Of a DNA stretch of 64,000 nucleotides, positions 1 to 8,600 are shown in pieces (positions within the stretch are counted from its first letter, which is position 1; the number at the start of each line of letters is the position of its first letter). The DNA is from Croceivirga sp. (lineage in GTDB: Bacteria > Bacteroidota > Bacteroidia > Flavobacteriales > Flavobacteriaceae): NCBI GenBank assembly GCA_028281025.1, contig JANQKR010000011.1:1-64000 (forward strand), in the 5' to 3' direction. The notes under the pieces were generated by a model that did not search any database, was not told the origin of the DNA, and saw nothing but the letters and a program-made list of their open reading frames with translations. A program made the translations under genes and the position numbers.

Positions 1-3000
1 TGGACCTCTTGAGCACCACCAATCCCCTTGTGGCCATCAACACACCACAGGCAACCGGCACCATCCTTGATGATGACCTGGATCCAACCGATGGCCTTGA
101 CTTTGTCGCCACCGATGTGACCGTCACCGCGGGTGCGGGCGTGACCGCCACCTTTGAGGTAAGGCTTACAGGGGACTTCCAGGACGCCTTCGATGTCGCC
201 TTCGAGACCGCTTTCGGCACAGCCACCGCAACGGACCTTGTCCCACAGGCGGACAACATATCCTTCGCAGGTAATGATGGCGAGGTACACACCATCGTGG
301 TCGATATCCTGAACGACGACATCATTGAACCCACGGAGGGCTACTTCGTAAACCTATTGAGCACCACCAATCCCCTTGTGGCCATCAACACGCCACAGGC
401 AACAGGGACCATCCTTGATGATGACCTGGATCCAACCGATGGCCTTGACTTTGTCGCCACCGATGTGACCGTCACCGAGGGTGCGGGCGTGACCGCCACC
501 TTTGAGGTAAGGCTTACAGGGGACTTCCAGGACGCCTTCGGTGTCGCCTTCGAGACCGCTTTCGGCACAGCCACCGCAACGGACCTTTTCCCACAGGCGG
601 ACAACATCTCCTTCGCCGGTAATGATGGCGAGGTGCACACCATCGTGGTCGATATCCTGAACGACGACATCATTGAACCTACGGAGGGCTACTTTGTGGA
701 CCTCTTGAGCACCACCAATCCCCTTGTGGCCATCAACACACCACAGGCAACCGGCACCATCCTTGATGATGATTTGGTACCCGGCACTGGAATTCAATTT
801 GATAATACCAATACCATAGTCACAGAAGGCACGGACGCTTTTGCAAGGTTCACGGTTTCCCTTATTGGAAACATTGCCGAAAATGTTACCGTTGATTTTG
901 TGAGCAATGACGGTAGCGCTTTGGATGGTTCGGACTATAGCGCAGATTCGGGTACAATCGTTTTTACCCCAACTGAAAAATCGTTCGATATCGACATCCA
1001 AATTATTGACAACAGCATCATTGAACCTACTGAAGAATTTACAGTGGTACTATCAAATATAGTGTCCAACTTTGGGATAGGCTTTGTTGATGGAAATACA
1101 ACCAATACCGCAACAGGTACCATCCTGGATGATGATAGTGATCCATCACTAGGTATCCAATTCGACATCAACAGTATCAATGTCAATGAGGATGTAGGAA
1201 CCGTAACCTTAAATGTGGTCCTTAATGTTGATGTTCAAAATGAGTTTACCGTTGAATACCACTCTGTTGACGGAACAGCTACCGATGTTCTGGACTACAC
1301 AGGCATTCCGAGCGGAAGCCAAACACTGGTCTTTGGGGGTACCCATAGCAATACCCAAACTATTGCCATTCCCATCATCGACGACATCATCACCGAAAAT
1401 ATGGAAGACTTCAATGTCTTACTAAGCAATATTTCAACCACCTTGGTGAACATTTTGGCAAATGACACTGCCCACATCAATATCATCGATAATGATGGTA
1501 ACGAAGGGTGGCCAGAAGATATAACGCTTGAAGCTTGTGATGCCATTCCAGCTCCAGCCGATATTACTTCGACCAGTACTTGTGCCATAAACGTGGATTT
1601 CGAAGAGGTGATTGAAGGGGACACGGATAGCTGTCCAACGGAATATACCATCACAAGAACATGGACCATTACCGACTGTGTGGGTAATATACGTGAACAT
1701 GTTCAGGTAATTACCATTGAAGATACGGTAGCTCCTACATTTGTTGAGCCGCTACCATTGAATATGACGGTATCTTGTGACAACGTTCCCAATGCCGATG
1801 TACTCACCGCAATTGATAGCTGTGAACCCAATATGGTGGTAGACTTTACCGAAACAATAACGGGTCAGGATGATTCGTGTCCATCTGAATATACCATCGT
1901 AAGGACATGGAGTGTCGCCGATTGTGCTGGCAACACGGTCTCCCATACCCAAACCATAGTAGTGGAAGATACACAGGCCCCTACTTTTGTTGAAACATTG
2001 CCAGAAAGTATGACCGTTCAGTGCAATGCGGTACCAGATGCAGCTGTATTGACAGCAATTGATAACTGTGACCCAAATATTGTGGTAGCATTTGATGAGG
2101 TAATCACCAATGATGCCAACTGTGCGAATGGGTATACCGTTACACGTACTTGGTCAACAAGTGATTGTGCCGGTAATGGCGTTTCCCATACACAGATTAT
2201 CACTATTGCGCCAACAGGGCCTATTACCGCAAGCGATTATGAAGAACAAGTTACCGTGCTTTGTGGTGATGCGCTTCCCGAAGTACCGGAACTTACATTC
2301 TCCGGTGGCTGTGGTAACTATACCGTAGTGTTCAACGAAGTAACCGAGTTCTCGGATGATACCGATGATTATATGGTCATCAGAACTTGGGACGTAACCG
2401 ATTCTTGTGGCAACATGGCTTCATTTGAACAGATTGTATTTGTATTGCAGCCAAAATTGGAAGAAGTCTTCATTACCATCTGTGTGGAGGATGATGCCAT
2501 AGACCTGGTGGAATACCTGCCGGAATCTTTTGATACTTCAGGAACTTTTACCATTGTCCAAGGTGAAATAACAATGGAAGGAAGTATGTTCAATCCGGCT
2601 GACCTTGCCGTTGGTGAATATCTTATTGCTTATACGTCTACCGAAGGAACATGTAAATACTATGTGGATTTCACCATAGACGTCAACAGCGACTGCGTAC
2701 CCTGTGGAAGGAATGAAATTAAGGTTTCAAAAACCGTTACGGCCAATGCGGACACGATCAACGACTTCTTTGAAATTACCGGTGTGGAATACTGTCTGTA
2801 TACCTTTGAAGTGATGATTTTCAATAGATGGGGTGACAAGGTATTCGAATCGGCCAACTACGAAAATACGTGGGGAGGATTTGCACCAAACAATTCCGTA
2901 GGTAACTCCGGTATGCTCCCTTCGGGCACCTATTACTATGTTATCAAAGTAAATGAAAGACCTGAATTTGAACCTATTAATGGCTTCATTTATCTGGGAA

Positions 3001-3008
3001 CCGAATAA
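1..3008 (+). CDS. Giant Calx-beta repeat adhesin, T9SS type-B client (5' end outside window)
   Basis: The reading frame is open from the window edge, so only the last ~1000 residues are seen. In order: two full and one partial near-identical 116-residue Calx-beta-like repeats, two diverged Calx-beta repeats (to about residue 495 of the visible part, each ending in GTILDDD or a similar motif), four HYR-like modules of about 80 residues with paired cysteines and a RTWxxxDxxGN signature, and a C-terminal ~100 residues with the FNRWGDKVFES motif of the gliding-motility-associated C-terminal domain, the type-B T9SS sorting signal. Calx-beta repeats usually bind Ca2+ (acidic loops are visible). Inference: a long cell-surface adhesin of the SprB type, secreted with help from the PorP/SprF-like protein next door. 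Ligand unknown. Confidence 0.9.
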   Translation, partial: DLLSTTNPLVAINTPQATGTILDDDLDPTDGLDFVATDVTVTAGAGVTATFEVRLTGDFQDAFDVAFETAFGTATATDLVPQADNISFAGNDGEVHTIVVDILNDDIIEPTEGYFVNLLSTTNPLVAINTPQATGTILDDDLDPTDGLDFVATDVTVTEGAGVTATFEVRLTGDFQDAFGVAFETAFGTATATDLFPQADNISFAGNDGEVHTIVVDILNDDIIEPTEGYFVDLLSTTNPLVAINTPQATGTILDDDLVPGTGIQFDNTNTIVTEGTDAFARFTVSLIGNIAENVTVDFVSNDGSALDGSDYSADSGTIVFTPTEKSFDIDIQIIDNSIIEPTEEFTVVLSNIVSNFGIGFVDGNTTNTATGTILDDDSDPSLGIQFDINSINVNEDVGTVTLNVVLNVDVQNEFTVEYHSVDGTATDVLDYTGIPSGSQTLVFGGTHSNTQTIAIPIIDDIITENMEDFNVLLSNISTTLVNILANDTAHINIIDNDGNEGWPEDITLEACDAIPAPADITSTSTCAINVDFEEVIEGDTDSCPTEYTITRTWTITDCVGNIREHVQVITIEDTVAPTFVEPLPLNMTVSCDNVPNADVLTAIDSCEPNMVVDFTETITGQDDSCPSEYTIVRTWSVADCAGNTVSHTQTIVVEDTQAPTFVETLPESMTVQCNAVPDAAVLTAIDNCDPNIVVAFDEVITNDANCANGYTVTRTWSTSDCAGNGVSHTQIITIAPTGPITASDYEEQVTVLCGDALPEVPELTFSGGCGNYTVVFNEVTEFSDDTDDYMVIRTWDVTDSCGNMASFEQIVFVLQPKLEEVFITICVEDDAIDLVEYLPESFDTSGTFTIVQGEITMEGSMFNPADLAVGEYLIAYTSTEGTCKYYVDFTIDVNSDCVPCGRNEIKVSKTVTANADTINDFFEITGVEYCLYTFEVMIFNRWGDKVFESANYENTWGGFAPNNSVGNSGMLPSGTYYYVIKVNERPEFEPINGFIYLGTE
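9..773 (+). repeat. Tandem 348-bp coding repeat (2 full copies plus 5' part of a third)
   Basis: Copies begin at 9, 357 and 705, exactly 348 bp (116 codons) apart. Copies 1 and 2 differ at about 14 positions by eye, roughly 96% identity. Copy 3 matches for about 70 bp, then diverges into an older Calx-beta module. The bases before position 9 match the end of copy 2, so the array continues upstream of the window. The array is visibly more GC-rich than the rest of the gene. Confidence 0.95.
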
Positions 3009-3020
3009 GACTGTAATAGC

Positions 3021-3053
3021 TGATTAAGGCCAATCCTGGATTGGCCTTAATCA
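3021..3053. terminator. Perfect 15-bp hairpin after the adhesin gene
   Basis: A 15-base arm at 3021-3035, a 3-base loop (ctg) and the exact complement at 3039-3053, starting 12 bp after the stop codon. No T-run follows on the plus strand, so it is not a classical intrinsic terminator. It may instead stabilise the 3' end of the adhesin mRNA or reduce read-through into the PorP/SprF-like gene. Confidence 0.6.
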
Positions 3054-3235
3054 GTCATCCATCGTTTCCAACCTTCATTTTATCCCAGTGAATTTACCTT
3101 TAAACGAAACAACTATCCAACAACGAATAAAAATGGGTTTTGAACGGCTAAATTACTGGTTACCACCAAGTTTTTGTTGCTTTGTATCAGGAATGCAACC
3201 CAAGAAATTCCGAAAGAAAACTTAACCTATAAGTC

Positions 3236-4144
3236 ATGAAAACGCTTTGTTATGGTGTATTGGTAATCACAATGTTGCTAACCGTGCAACTAAGTGCGCA
3301 ACAATTGCCGCAGTTTACTCAATACATGTTCAATCCCATTTCCATAAATCCTGCCTATGCGGGCAGCAGACAGGTTTTAAACCTCACGGCTTTACATAGA
3401 AACCAATGGGCCGGACTGGATGGGAATCCTATAACCAGTACATTTTCTGTCCATACACCTTTACAGAACGAACGTGTTGGACTGGGCATTTCCTACATTA
3501 CCGATCAATTGGGTTTTGAAAAAACGGATTACGTATACGGTGACTTTTCCTATACCATTCCCGTTTCCTTTGAAGCCAAATTGTCTTTCGGATTAAAAGC
3601 AGGTTTCACCAATTACCGTTTGGAAAATCCCGATATCAACGATCCTTTCTTTGCCGACAATTTTAACAGTTGGCAGCCCAATATAGGGGCAGGGGTCTAC
3701 CTAAGTACCAATAGATGGTATGCTGGTATTTCCACCCCAAGGATTTTGAACACGGATTTAAATCAAGGGGAATTTGAGGCCTTGGAGCGCGTAAGTTATT
3801 ATGCCATGGGCGGATTGGTCCTGGATTTGACCCTGGATATAAAGTTTAGGCCATCCTTCATCACAAAATTTACCAATGGGGCCCCGGCCACATATGATGT
3901 AACCGCCGGTTTTCTGTTCTATGAGAAATTTTGGGCAGGTGCTTCCTACCGATTCAACGATGCTTCCAATTTTGGGGCCTATATGGATTATCAGGTATCC
4001 AAGGACATACGAATTGGATATGCCTATGATCTCCCCACCGGAATCATTAGACCCTATACCGGAGGGACGCACGAAGTGATATTGATTTTTGAGCCAAGAT
4101 TGGTCAAAAGTAAGAATCTGTACCGCTCACCAAGATATTTCTAA
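3236..4144 (+). CDS. PorP/SprF family type IX secretion membrane protein
   Basis: 302 residues with a signal peptide ending near LSAQQ, then the family opening QFTQYMFNPISINPAYAGSR and alternating beta strands of an outer-membrane barrel ending in an aromatic residue. This is the PorP/SprF family; in Flavobacterium johnsoniae SprF is required for secretion of the adhesin SprB. Here the gene lies between a type-B adhesin and an OmpA-like protein, the usual order for a dedicated client-specific secretion partner. Inference: it helps export or anchor the upstream adhesin. It is a client-specific paralogue, not necessarily the core PorP. Confidence 0.92.
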   Translation: MKTLCYGVLVITMLLTVQLSAQQLPQFTQYMFNPISINPAYAGSRQVLNLTALHRNQWAGLDGNPITSTFSVHTPLQNERVGLGISYITDQLGFEKTDYVYGDFSYTIPVSFEAKLSFGLKAGFTNYRLENPDINDPFFADNFNSWQPNIGAGVYLSTNRWYAGISTPRILNTDLNQGEFEALERVSYYAMGGLVLDLTLDIKFRPSFITKFTNGAPATYDVTAGFLFYEKFWAGASYRFNDASNFGAYMDYQVSKDIRIGYAYDLPTGIIRPYTGGTHEVILIFEPRLVKSKNLYRSPRYF

Positions 4145-4155
4145 AATAGTTGAAC

Positions 4156-6171
4156 ATGAGATCAAAATCCTTATTTGTCATTACATGCGTTGTTTTGTTG
4201 GCAACTTCGTTTTTGACAGCACAGTCCGTAGTTCAGAAAAAAGCTGATATCATGTTCAGCAAGTTTTCTTATGCCAAAGCCATTCCCCTCTATGAAGAAA
4301 TGTTAGTGAAAGATGACAATGCTTTCCACGCCTTGCAAAGACTGGCCGAATCCTATCTTTTGCTAAGGGACTTTGAAAAATCCATTCCGTATTTTGAACG
4401 TTTTATTGAAAGTAGGGAAACCCCCTCCAACTACTATTTTAAGTACGGAATGGCCCTTAAAAGTATCGGTAAGGAAAAAGAGGCGCTTTATTGGCTAAAG
4501 CGCTACAAAAAGCTGAATAAAAACGATAAGCGCGTAAAACAGTTTTTAAAGGATGGGAACCTTGCGTCCGTAGTTTTCAACAGCAGGGAACGTTACGAAG
4601 TGGAACCCGTTCACTTTAATTCCGAATACAATGATTTTGGCGCCATTGAGTTCAATGGCCGAATTTATTTTAGTTCAAGTAGATCGACCAAAGAAAAGGC
4701 GAACCTTTACGAATGGGACAATCAGCCATGGTTGGATATTTATTACGTTGAAGAAGACAACGATGCTTTCTCCGGCAGGATGTCGGATTTTGGGGTTATG
4801 CCGTTTGATGATGCCATCAACTCTGAATACCATGAGAGTTCCCTGGCCTTTTCGACCGATTATAAAAATGATACCATCATATACTTCACCAGAAACAATT
4901 ATTTCCAAAATAAAACCGGTTTTTACGAAATAAAACACAAAGAAGAAAAACTGGTCGAAAAACGAAACAACCTAAAAATTTATAAGGCCGAAAAAGTCGA
5001 TGGTAACTGGGAGGTAACAAGAAACCTTAAACTCAATGCCGATCACTATTCCACCGGACACCCCAGTGTAAATCCCAATAGGACCAAACTGTACTTTGCA
5101 TCGGACAGACCCGGCGGCTATGGGGGAACGGATATTTATTACTGTGACATTCATCCCAGGGGAGGCGTTGGCAAGGCCGTAAATGCCGGTCCGATTGTAA
5201 ATACTGCAGGAAATGAGATGTTTCCTTTTGTAAACAATGAGGGCAAACTATTCTTTTCCTCGGACGGACATGTGGGCTTTGGACAGTTGGATGTCTTTGC
5301 CACCGTAACCAATGAAGAAGATGCCATCATGGATATTATAAATCTCGGAAAACCGATCAATAGTGAGAAAGACGACTTTGCTTTCTATTCCAACGAGGAC
5401 GGCACCAAGGGATATATAAGTTCCAACCGAAAGGGAGGTAAAGGGGGCGATGATATCTATAAATTTGATTTTACTCCTTCGCTATATCTAGAAGGCTACG
5501 TTTATGACGCTGTCAATGATCTACCGTTGGATTCCGTATTGATCCAATTGACCAAGGACAATGGCGATACCTTTATCAAAGAAACCACTACGGACAAAAA
5601 CGGGTACTATCGCATGTTCGTCAACAGAAATATGGACTATACCCTATCCTTAACGAGGCGGACCCATCCGAACAAAATGGTGGATTTGTCCACATTCAAT
5701 CTTCCCAGGACACAAAAGAAGGTCGTAAGGGATATCTATATGGAGCCTGTAATGGACGTTAAGGTCCTGGCAGGATTGAATAAAATATATTTCGATTTTG
5801 ATAAGAGTAACATTCGGCCCGATGCTGCCAGGGAATTGGATAAGGTGGTGAACCTAATGCTCGTCACCTATCCCTATATGACCATTAAGTTGGAAGCACA
5901 TACCGATCCCGTTGGGAGTCACCAATACAATGACAAATTATCCGAAGCCAGGGCAAAATCAACATACGACTACCTCATCAAAAATGGTATTCCCAAAGAA
6001 AGGATCCTGTCGTACAAGGGTTTTGGAAAACGGAGACCCGTTAATAACTGCAAGACCAAATGGGACTGCCCGGCCAAAGTATTGGAGTTGAACCGACGAA
6101 CTGAATTTCCCATTATCAATATCTTGGGCCCGGAAAGTAAAAAAGCCTTGGTATTGAACAAAAGTAAATAG
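4156..6171 (+). CDS. OmpA-family protein with TPR, PD40 propeller and regulatory domain
   Basis: Start taken at ATG 4156 (a TTG lies 6 bp upstream), giving a signal peptide ending near LTAQS. Order: TPR-like helices (about residues 20-140), a PD40/WD40-like beta-propeller with repeated YFSSSR, YFASDR and YISSNR motifs (about 155-430), a carboxypeptidase-regulatory-like Ig domain (about 440-530), and a C-terminal OmpA domain (from about 540, YFDFDKSNIRPDA, then EAHTDPVG) that binds peptidoglycan. The gene follows the PorP/SprF-like gene by 11 bp. This architecture is the usual third member of T9SS client cassettes (PorE/SprE-like neighbours are related). Probable role: fixing the secretion or adhesin complex to the cell wall. 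Confidence 0.9.
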   Translation: MRSKSLFVITCVVLLATSFLTAQSVVQKKADIMFSKFSYAKAIPLYEEMLVKDDNAFHALQRLAESYLLLRDFEKSIPYFERFIESRETPSNYYFKYGMALKSIGKEKEALYWLKRYKKLNKNDKRVKQFLKDGNLASVVFNSRERYEVEPVHFNSEYNDFGAIEFNGRIYFSSSRSTKEKANLYEWDNQPWLDIYYVEEDNDAFSGRMSDFGVMPFDDAINSEYHESSLAFSTDYKNDTIIYFTRNNYFQNKTGFYEIKHKEEKLVEKRNNLKIYKAEKVDGNWEVTRNLKLNADHYSTGHPSVNPNRTKLYFASDRPGGYGGTDIYYCDIHPRGGVGKAVNAGPIVNTAGNEMFPFVNNEGKLFFSSDGHVGFGQLDVFATVTNEEDAIMDIINLGKPINSEKDDFAFYSNEDGTKGYISSNRKGGKGGDDIYKFDFTPSLYLEGYVYDAVNDLPLDSVLIQLTKDNGDTFIKETTTDKNGYYRMFVNRNMDYTLSLTRRTHPNKMVDLSTFNLPRTQKKVVRDIYMEPVMDVKVLAGLNKIYFDFDKSNIRPDAARELDKVVNLMLVTYPYMTIKLEAHTDPVGSHQYNDKLSEARAKSTYDYLIKNGIPKERILSYKGFGKRRPVNNCKTKWDCPAKVLELNRRTEFPIINILGPESKKALVLNKSK

Positions 6172-6174
6172 GTA

Positions 6175-6196
6175 AAAGCCCTCGGTTGAGGGCTTT
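6175..6196. terminator. Bidirectional intrinsic terminator
   Basis: Arms 6175-6183 and 6188-6196 (aaagccctc / gagggcttt) with a ggtt loop lie between two convergent genes. T-rich sequence follows on the plus strand and A-rich sequence precedes it, so it can serve both the OmpA-like gene and the MscS gene. Confidence 0.85.
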
Positions 6197-6198
6197 CT

Positions 6199-7017
6199 TT
6201 ATGATTTTAACGTAACTTTTTGGGATACCACATCCTTTATGGGAACCACCACCTTCCCTTTCGCCGTAGCTAAGGTTATGGAGATATTATCAATGGCCTC
6301 AATGGTTCCTTCAATACCATCAAATGCTATGGTATCCCCAACCATATAGGTTTTTCTGGCATAGAACATTTTTAGCACATCGGAAAATACCTCCCGGGAA
6401 CCCAAACCAAATCCTAGGGCCGCTGCAAAGAGAAAAGCCCCCAAGATCAGGGTGAAATTACTGGTAATGATTTCCGTATTGATGCCTGCCTGGTTCAATG
6501 CCGTTATGGAGACAAAAAAGGCAATAAGATAAAAGAGTGTACCGCTGATAAACTTTGAACCCCCAATTCCCATGGAATCAAATAAGGCCAAAGTGGCTTT
6601 CTTAACGGCAGAGGCCAAATACAGTCCCCCTCCGAGTATGACTATGGCACTGACCAAGGTGGGCAGGTAACCAAAGATGGAAACGATACCCTCGGATATT
6701 GCCTTAATTCCCAAGACCTCGGAAATGACCACCGTAAACAAAAGGATCAAAAGGATTTTGGTTACCCCAAGAATAATCTTTATTAAATCTACCTTGACCT
6801 CTTTATCCCCAAATAGTTTGGCCTCCGCTATTTTTTGTGACAAACGGTCTACCTTGGCAGCCTTCAATATCCGTTTTAGTACGAACATGATGATTTTTAC
6901 CAAAATCCAAGCAACAAGAAGGCCCAGAATGCCCAAAATTATTTTTGGTAACATTTGGACCGTACTGGTGAGGATTTCCCCAAGACTCTCTTCCAAAACC
7001 TGTTTATACTTTTCCAT
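6199..7017 (-). CDS. MscS-family small mechanosensitive ion channel
   Basis: 272 residues. The N-terminal half has three to four hydrophobic helices, with glycine-rich TM segments near VSAIVILGGGLYLAS. The pore-lining-like helix reads FAAALGFGLGSREVFSD, followed by a short beta domain (VGDTIAFDGIEGTIEAIDNISITL). This fits the MscS family and its conserved TM-helix subgroup. It opens under membrane tension and releases solutes on hypo-osmotic shock. It is shorter than E. coli MscS (286) and lacks the large C-terminal cage. It is last in a minus-strand operon behind an ECF sigma factor and a 62-residue protein (22-bp gap), which suggests control by that sigma factor. Confidence 0.85.
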   Translation of the reverse strand: MEKYKQVLEESLGEILTSTVQMLPKIILGILGLLVAWILVKIIMFVLKRILKAAKVDRLSQKIAEAKLFGDKEVKVDLIKIILGVTKILLILLFTVVISEVLGIKAISEGIVSIFGYLPTLVSAIVILGGGLYLASAVKKATLALFDSMGIGGSKFISGTLFYLIAFFVSITALNQAGINTEIITSNFTLILGAFLFAAALGFGLGSREVFSDVLKMFYARKTYMVGDTIAFDGIEGTIEAIDNISITLATAKGKVVVPIKDVVSQKVTLKS

Positions 7018-7039
7018 GATAGTGTGTTTATTGATTTGG

Positions 7040-7228
7040 TTATTTTCTTTTGTTGGTTTTAAACAACCCTGATAAAATGGAGGAATAATTGGAGGTAACC
7101 AAAACGGCCATATCCAAAATCAACTTGGCAATGGCCACGTCGTTCATTACCCTCTGGCGTAATTCAGGGGGTACTTCCCTTAAATCGGTGTTCAGTTGCC
7201 TGAACGGGTTTTTGAATTCCTCTGCCAT
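7040..7228 (-). CDS. Small hypothetical protein coupled to ECF sigma factor
   Basis: 62 residues; family not recognised. The N-terminal half is charged (MAEEFKNPFRQLNTDLREVP). Residues about 30-55 are more hydrophobic and could form an amphipathic or weak membrane helix, and the tail is basic (FKTNKRK). The ATG directly follows the TAG stop of the sigma factor gene with no spacer, so translation is probably coupled. Its position next to an ECF sigma factor allows a role as a minimal anti-sigma factor or partner, but no anti-sigma motif is visible, so this is speculation. Confidence 0.7.
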   Translation of the reverse strand: MAEEFKNPFRQLNTDLREVPPELRQRVMNDVAIAKLILDMAVLVTSNYSSILSGLFKTNKRK

Positions 7229-7855
7229 CTAACTCAAGGTTTTATAGATTTCCAACAGTTTTGCCTTGGCGCGTTTTAAACGCATCTTTATGGCACTTTC
7301 CCCTAATTCCATTAAGTCCGCAAGATCCTTTATGGAAGCACCATCCTGGTACTTCAGCAACAAAATGGATTTATCCTCGGGACTTACCATTTCCAGGGCT
7401 TTTTCCAGCCTATTGGCCTTCATTGCATAAATGCTTTCATCCGGTACTTCATCGGCCATTTTATAATCAACATCGTCCATCCGTACCGACCTGTCACTTA
7501 GCTTCCGTTGCTTGTTTCGATTTACATAATTCACACAGAAGTTATAGGTAAACGAATATAACCATGTCGAAAACTTTGACTTCCCTTTAAAACTTGCCAG
7601 TTTAATGAAAAGCATTAGAAATACATCCTGCGTTAAGTCCTCTGCTTCATCCTGGGAGCGGGCAAAACCGTAACACTTATTGTACACTACTTTGGAATAG
7701 CGGTCATAAAGAACACCAAACAATAGTGTATCGTTTTTGGCAACGATCTTCTCCACTAACGCTTCATCCGTCAAATTACCATAAGGACCATCCTTACCCA
7801 ATGATTGCTTGGTTTGATTTACTAGAATTAGAAACAGTCTTTTGAGTAAAGTCAC
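7229..7855 (-). CDS. ECF-subfamily RNA polymerase sigma-70 factor
   Basis: 208 residues from a GTG start. Region 2 contains LYDRYSKVVYNKCYGFARSQ and AEDLTQDVFL with the core-binding and -10 recognition helices. Region 4 contains the helix-turn-helix near GASIKDLADLMELGESAIKMRLKRAKAKL. It redirects RNA polymerase to a specific regulon. It heads the operon with the 62-residue protein and MscS and has no conventional anti-sigma gene beside it. The N-terminal ~30 residues are longer than in the minimal ECF sigma. A possible promoter (TATCTTTC) lies just upstream on the minus strand. Confidence 0.92.
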   Translation of the reverse strand: MTLLKRLFLILVNQTKQSLGKDGPYGNLTDEALVEKIVAKNDTLLFGVLYDRYSKVVYNKCYGFARSQDEAEDLTQDVFLMLFIKLASFKGKSKFSTWLYSFTYNFCVNYVNRNKQRKLSDRSVRMDDVDYKMADEVPDESIYAMKANRLEKALEMVSPEDKSILLLKYQDGASIKDLADLMELGESAIKMRLKRAKAKLLEIYKTLS

Positions 7856-7898
7856 TTTGCCCTAGTTGTAGGTGGAGGAAAGATAGGGCAAAACAAGG

Positions 7899-7906
7899 TA
7901 TCTTTG
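7899..7906 (+). promoter_or_regulatory. Candidate -7 promoter element (TATCTTTG)
   Basis: TATCTTTG matches the Bacteroidota TAnnTTTG box and ends 13 bp before the ATG of the lipoprotein gene at 7920. No good -33 TTG lies at the right distance, so the call rests on the -7 box and its position. Confidence 0.5.
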
Positions 7907-7919
7907 AAAAAACAGCATC

Positions 7920-8600
7920 ATGAAAATCCAACTTACCCTTTTACTGCTCTTATGCCTTTTTATAGGTTGTAAATCCGATAAAAAAGAACTACCTGCTCCC
8001 AAGGAAGTGGAGTTGACCATCTTGGAAAAAGTTGCCAAGGCCCATGGTTATGACAATTGGCGCAATGTACAGGAACTGGCATTCACATTCAATGTGGACC
8101 GGGATTCCACACATTTTGAAAGAAGTTGGATATGGCGACCAAAAACCAACCAGGTCACCCATATTTCCGGTGCGGATACCCTAACCTATAACAGGGCTAC
8201 CATGGACAGTGTGGCCTACAAGACCAATGCCGGTTTTATCAATGACCGCTATTGGCTGTTGGCGCCGTTCAATCTACTTTGGGACAGGGACAATTTTACG
8301 TTTGACCACCAAAAACAGGAAATGGCCCCCATTAGCAAAAAGCCCATGCAGAAATTGACCATAGTTTATGGAAACGAAGGAGGTTATACCCCTGGGGATG
8401 CCTATGATTTCTACTTTGGGGATGATCATGTGATCCAGGAATGGGTCTTTAGAAAAGGAAATCAATCAGAGCCCTCAATGACCACAACTTGGGAGAACTA
8501 TACTGATATCAAAGGATTGAAGCTAGGGCGTGATCATAAGAAGATGGATGGGAACTTTAATTTGTATTTGGACAACATTCGCATAGAACTTATCCAATGA
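7920..8600 (+). CDS. Lipoprotein, DUF6503-like
   Basis: 226 residues. The signal peptide ends in a lipobox (LFIGC), so it should be a lipidated envelope protein. The mature part has a start typical of flavobacterial LolA-like lipoproteins (KVAKAHGYDNWRNVQELAFTFNVD) and many short beta strands, compatible with the half-barrel that carries lipids or lipoproteins. I assign it to the DUF6503 type by resemblance only. Its stop overlaps the ATG of the next gene (ATGA), so the two are co-translated. Confidence 0.75.
   Translation: MKIQLTLLLLLCLFIGCKSDKKELPAPKEVELTILEKVAKAHGYDNWRNVQELAFTFNVDRDSTHFERSWIWRPKTNQVTHISGADTLTYNRATMDSVAYKTNAGFINDRYWLLAPFNLLWDRDNFTFDHQKQEMAPISKKPMQKLTIVYGNEGGYTPGDAYDFYFGDDHVIQEWVFRKGNQSEPSMTTTWENYTDIKGLKLGRDHKKMDGNFNLYLDNIRIELIQ

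Noticed and set aside
354-1001. 215-residue minus-strand frame across the adhesin repeats
   Set aside because: Antisense shadow of the repeat array; repeats itself with the same 116-codon period and has no start signal.
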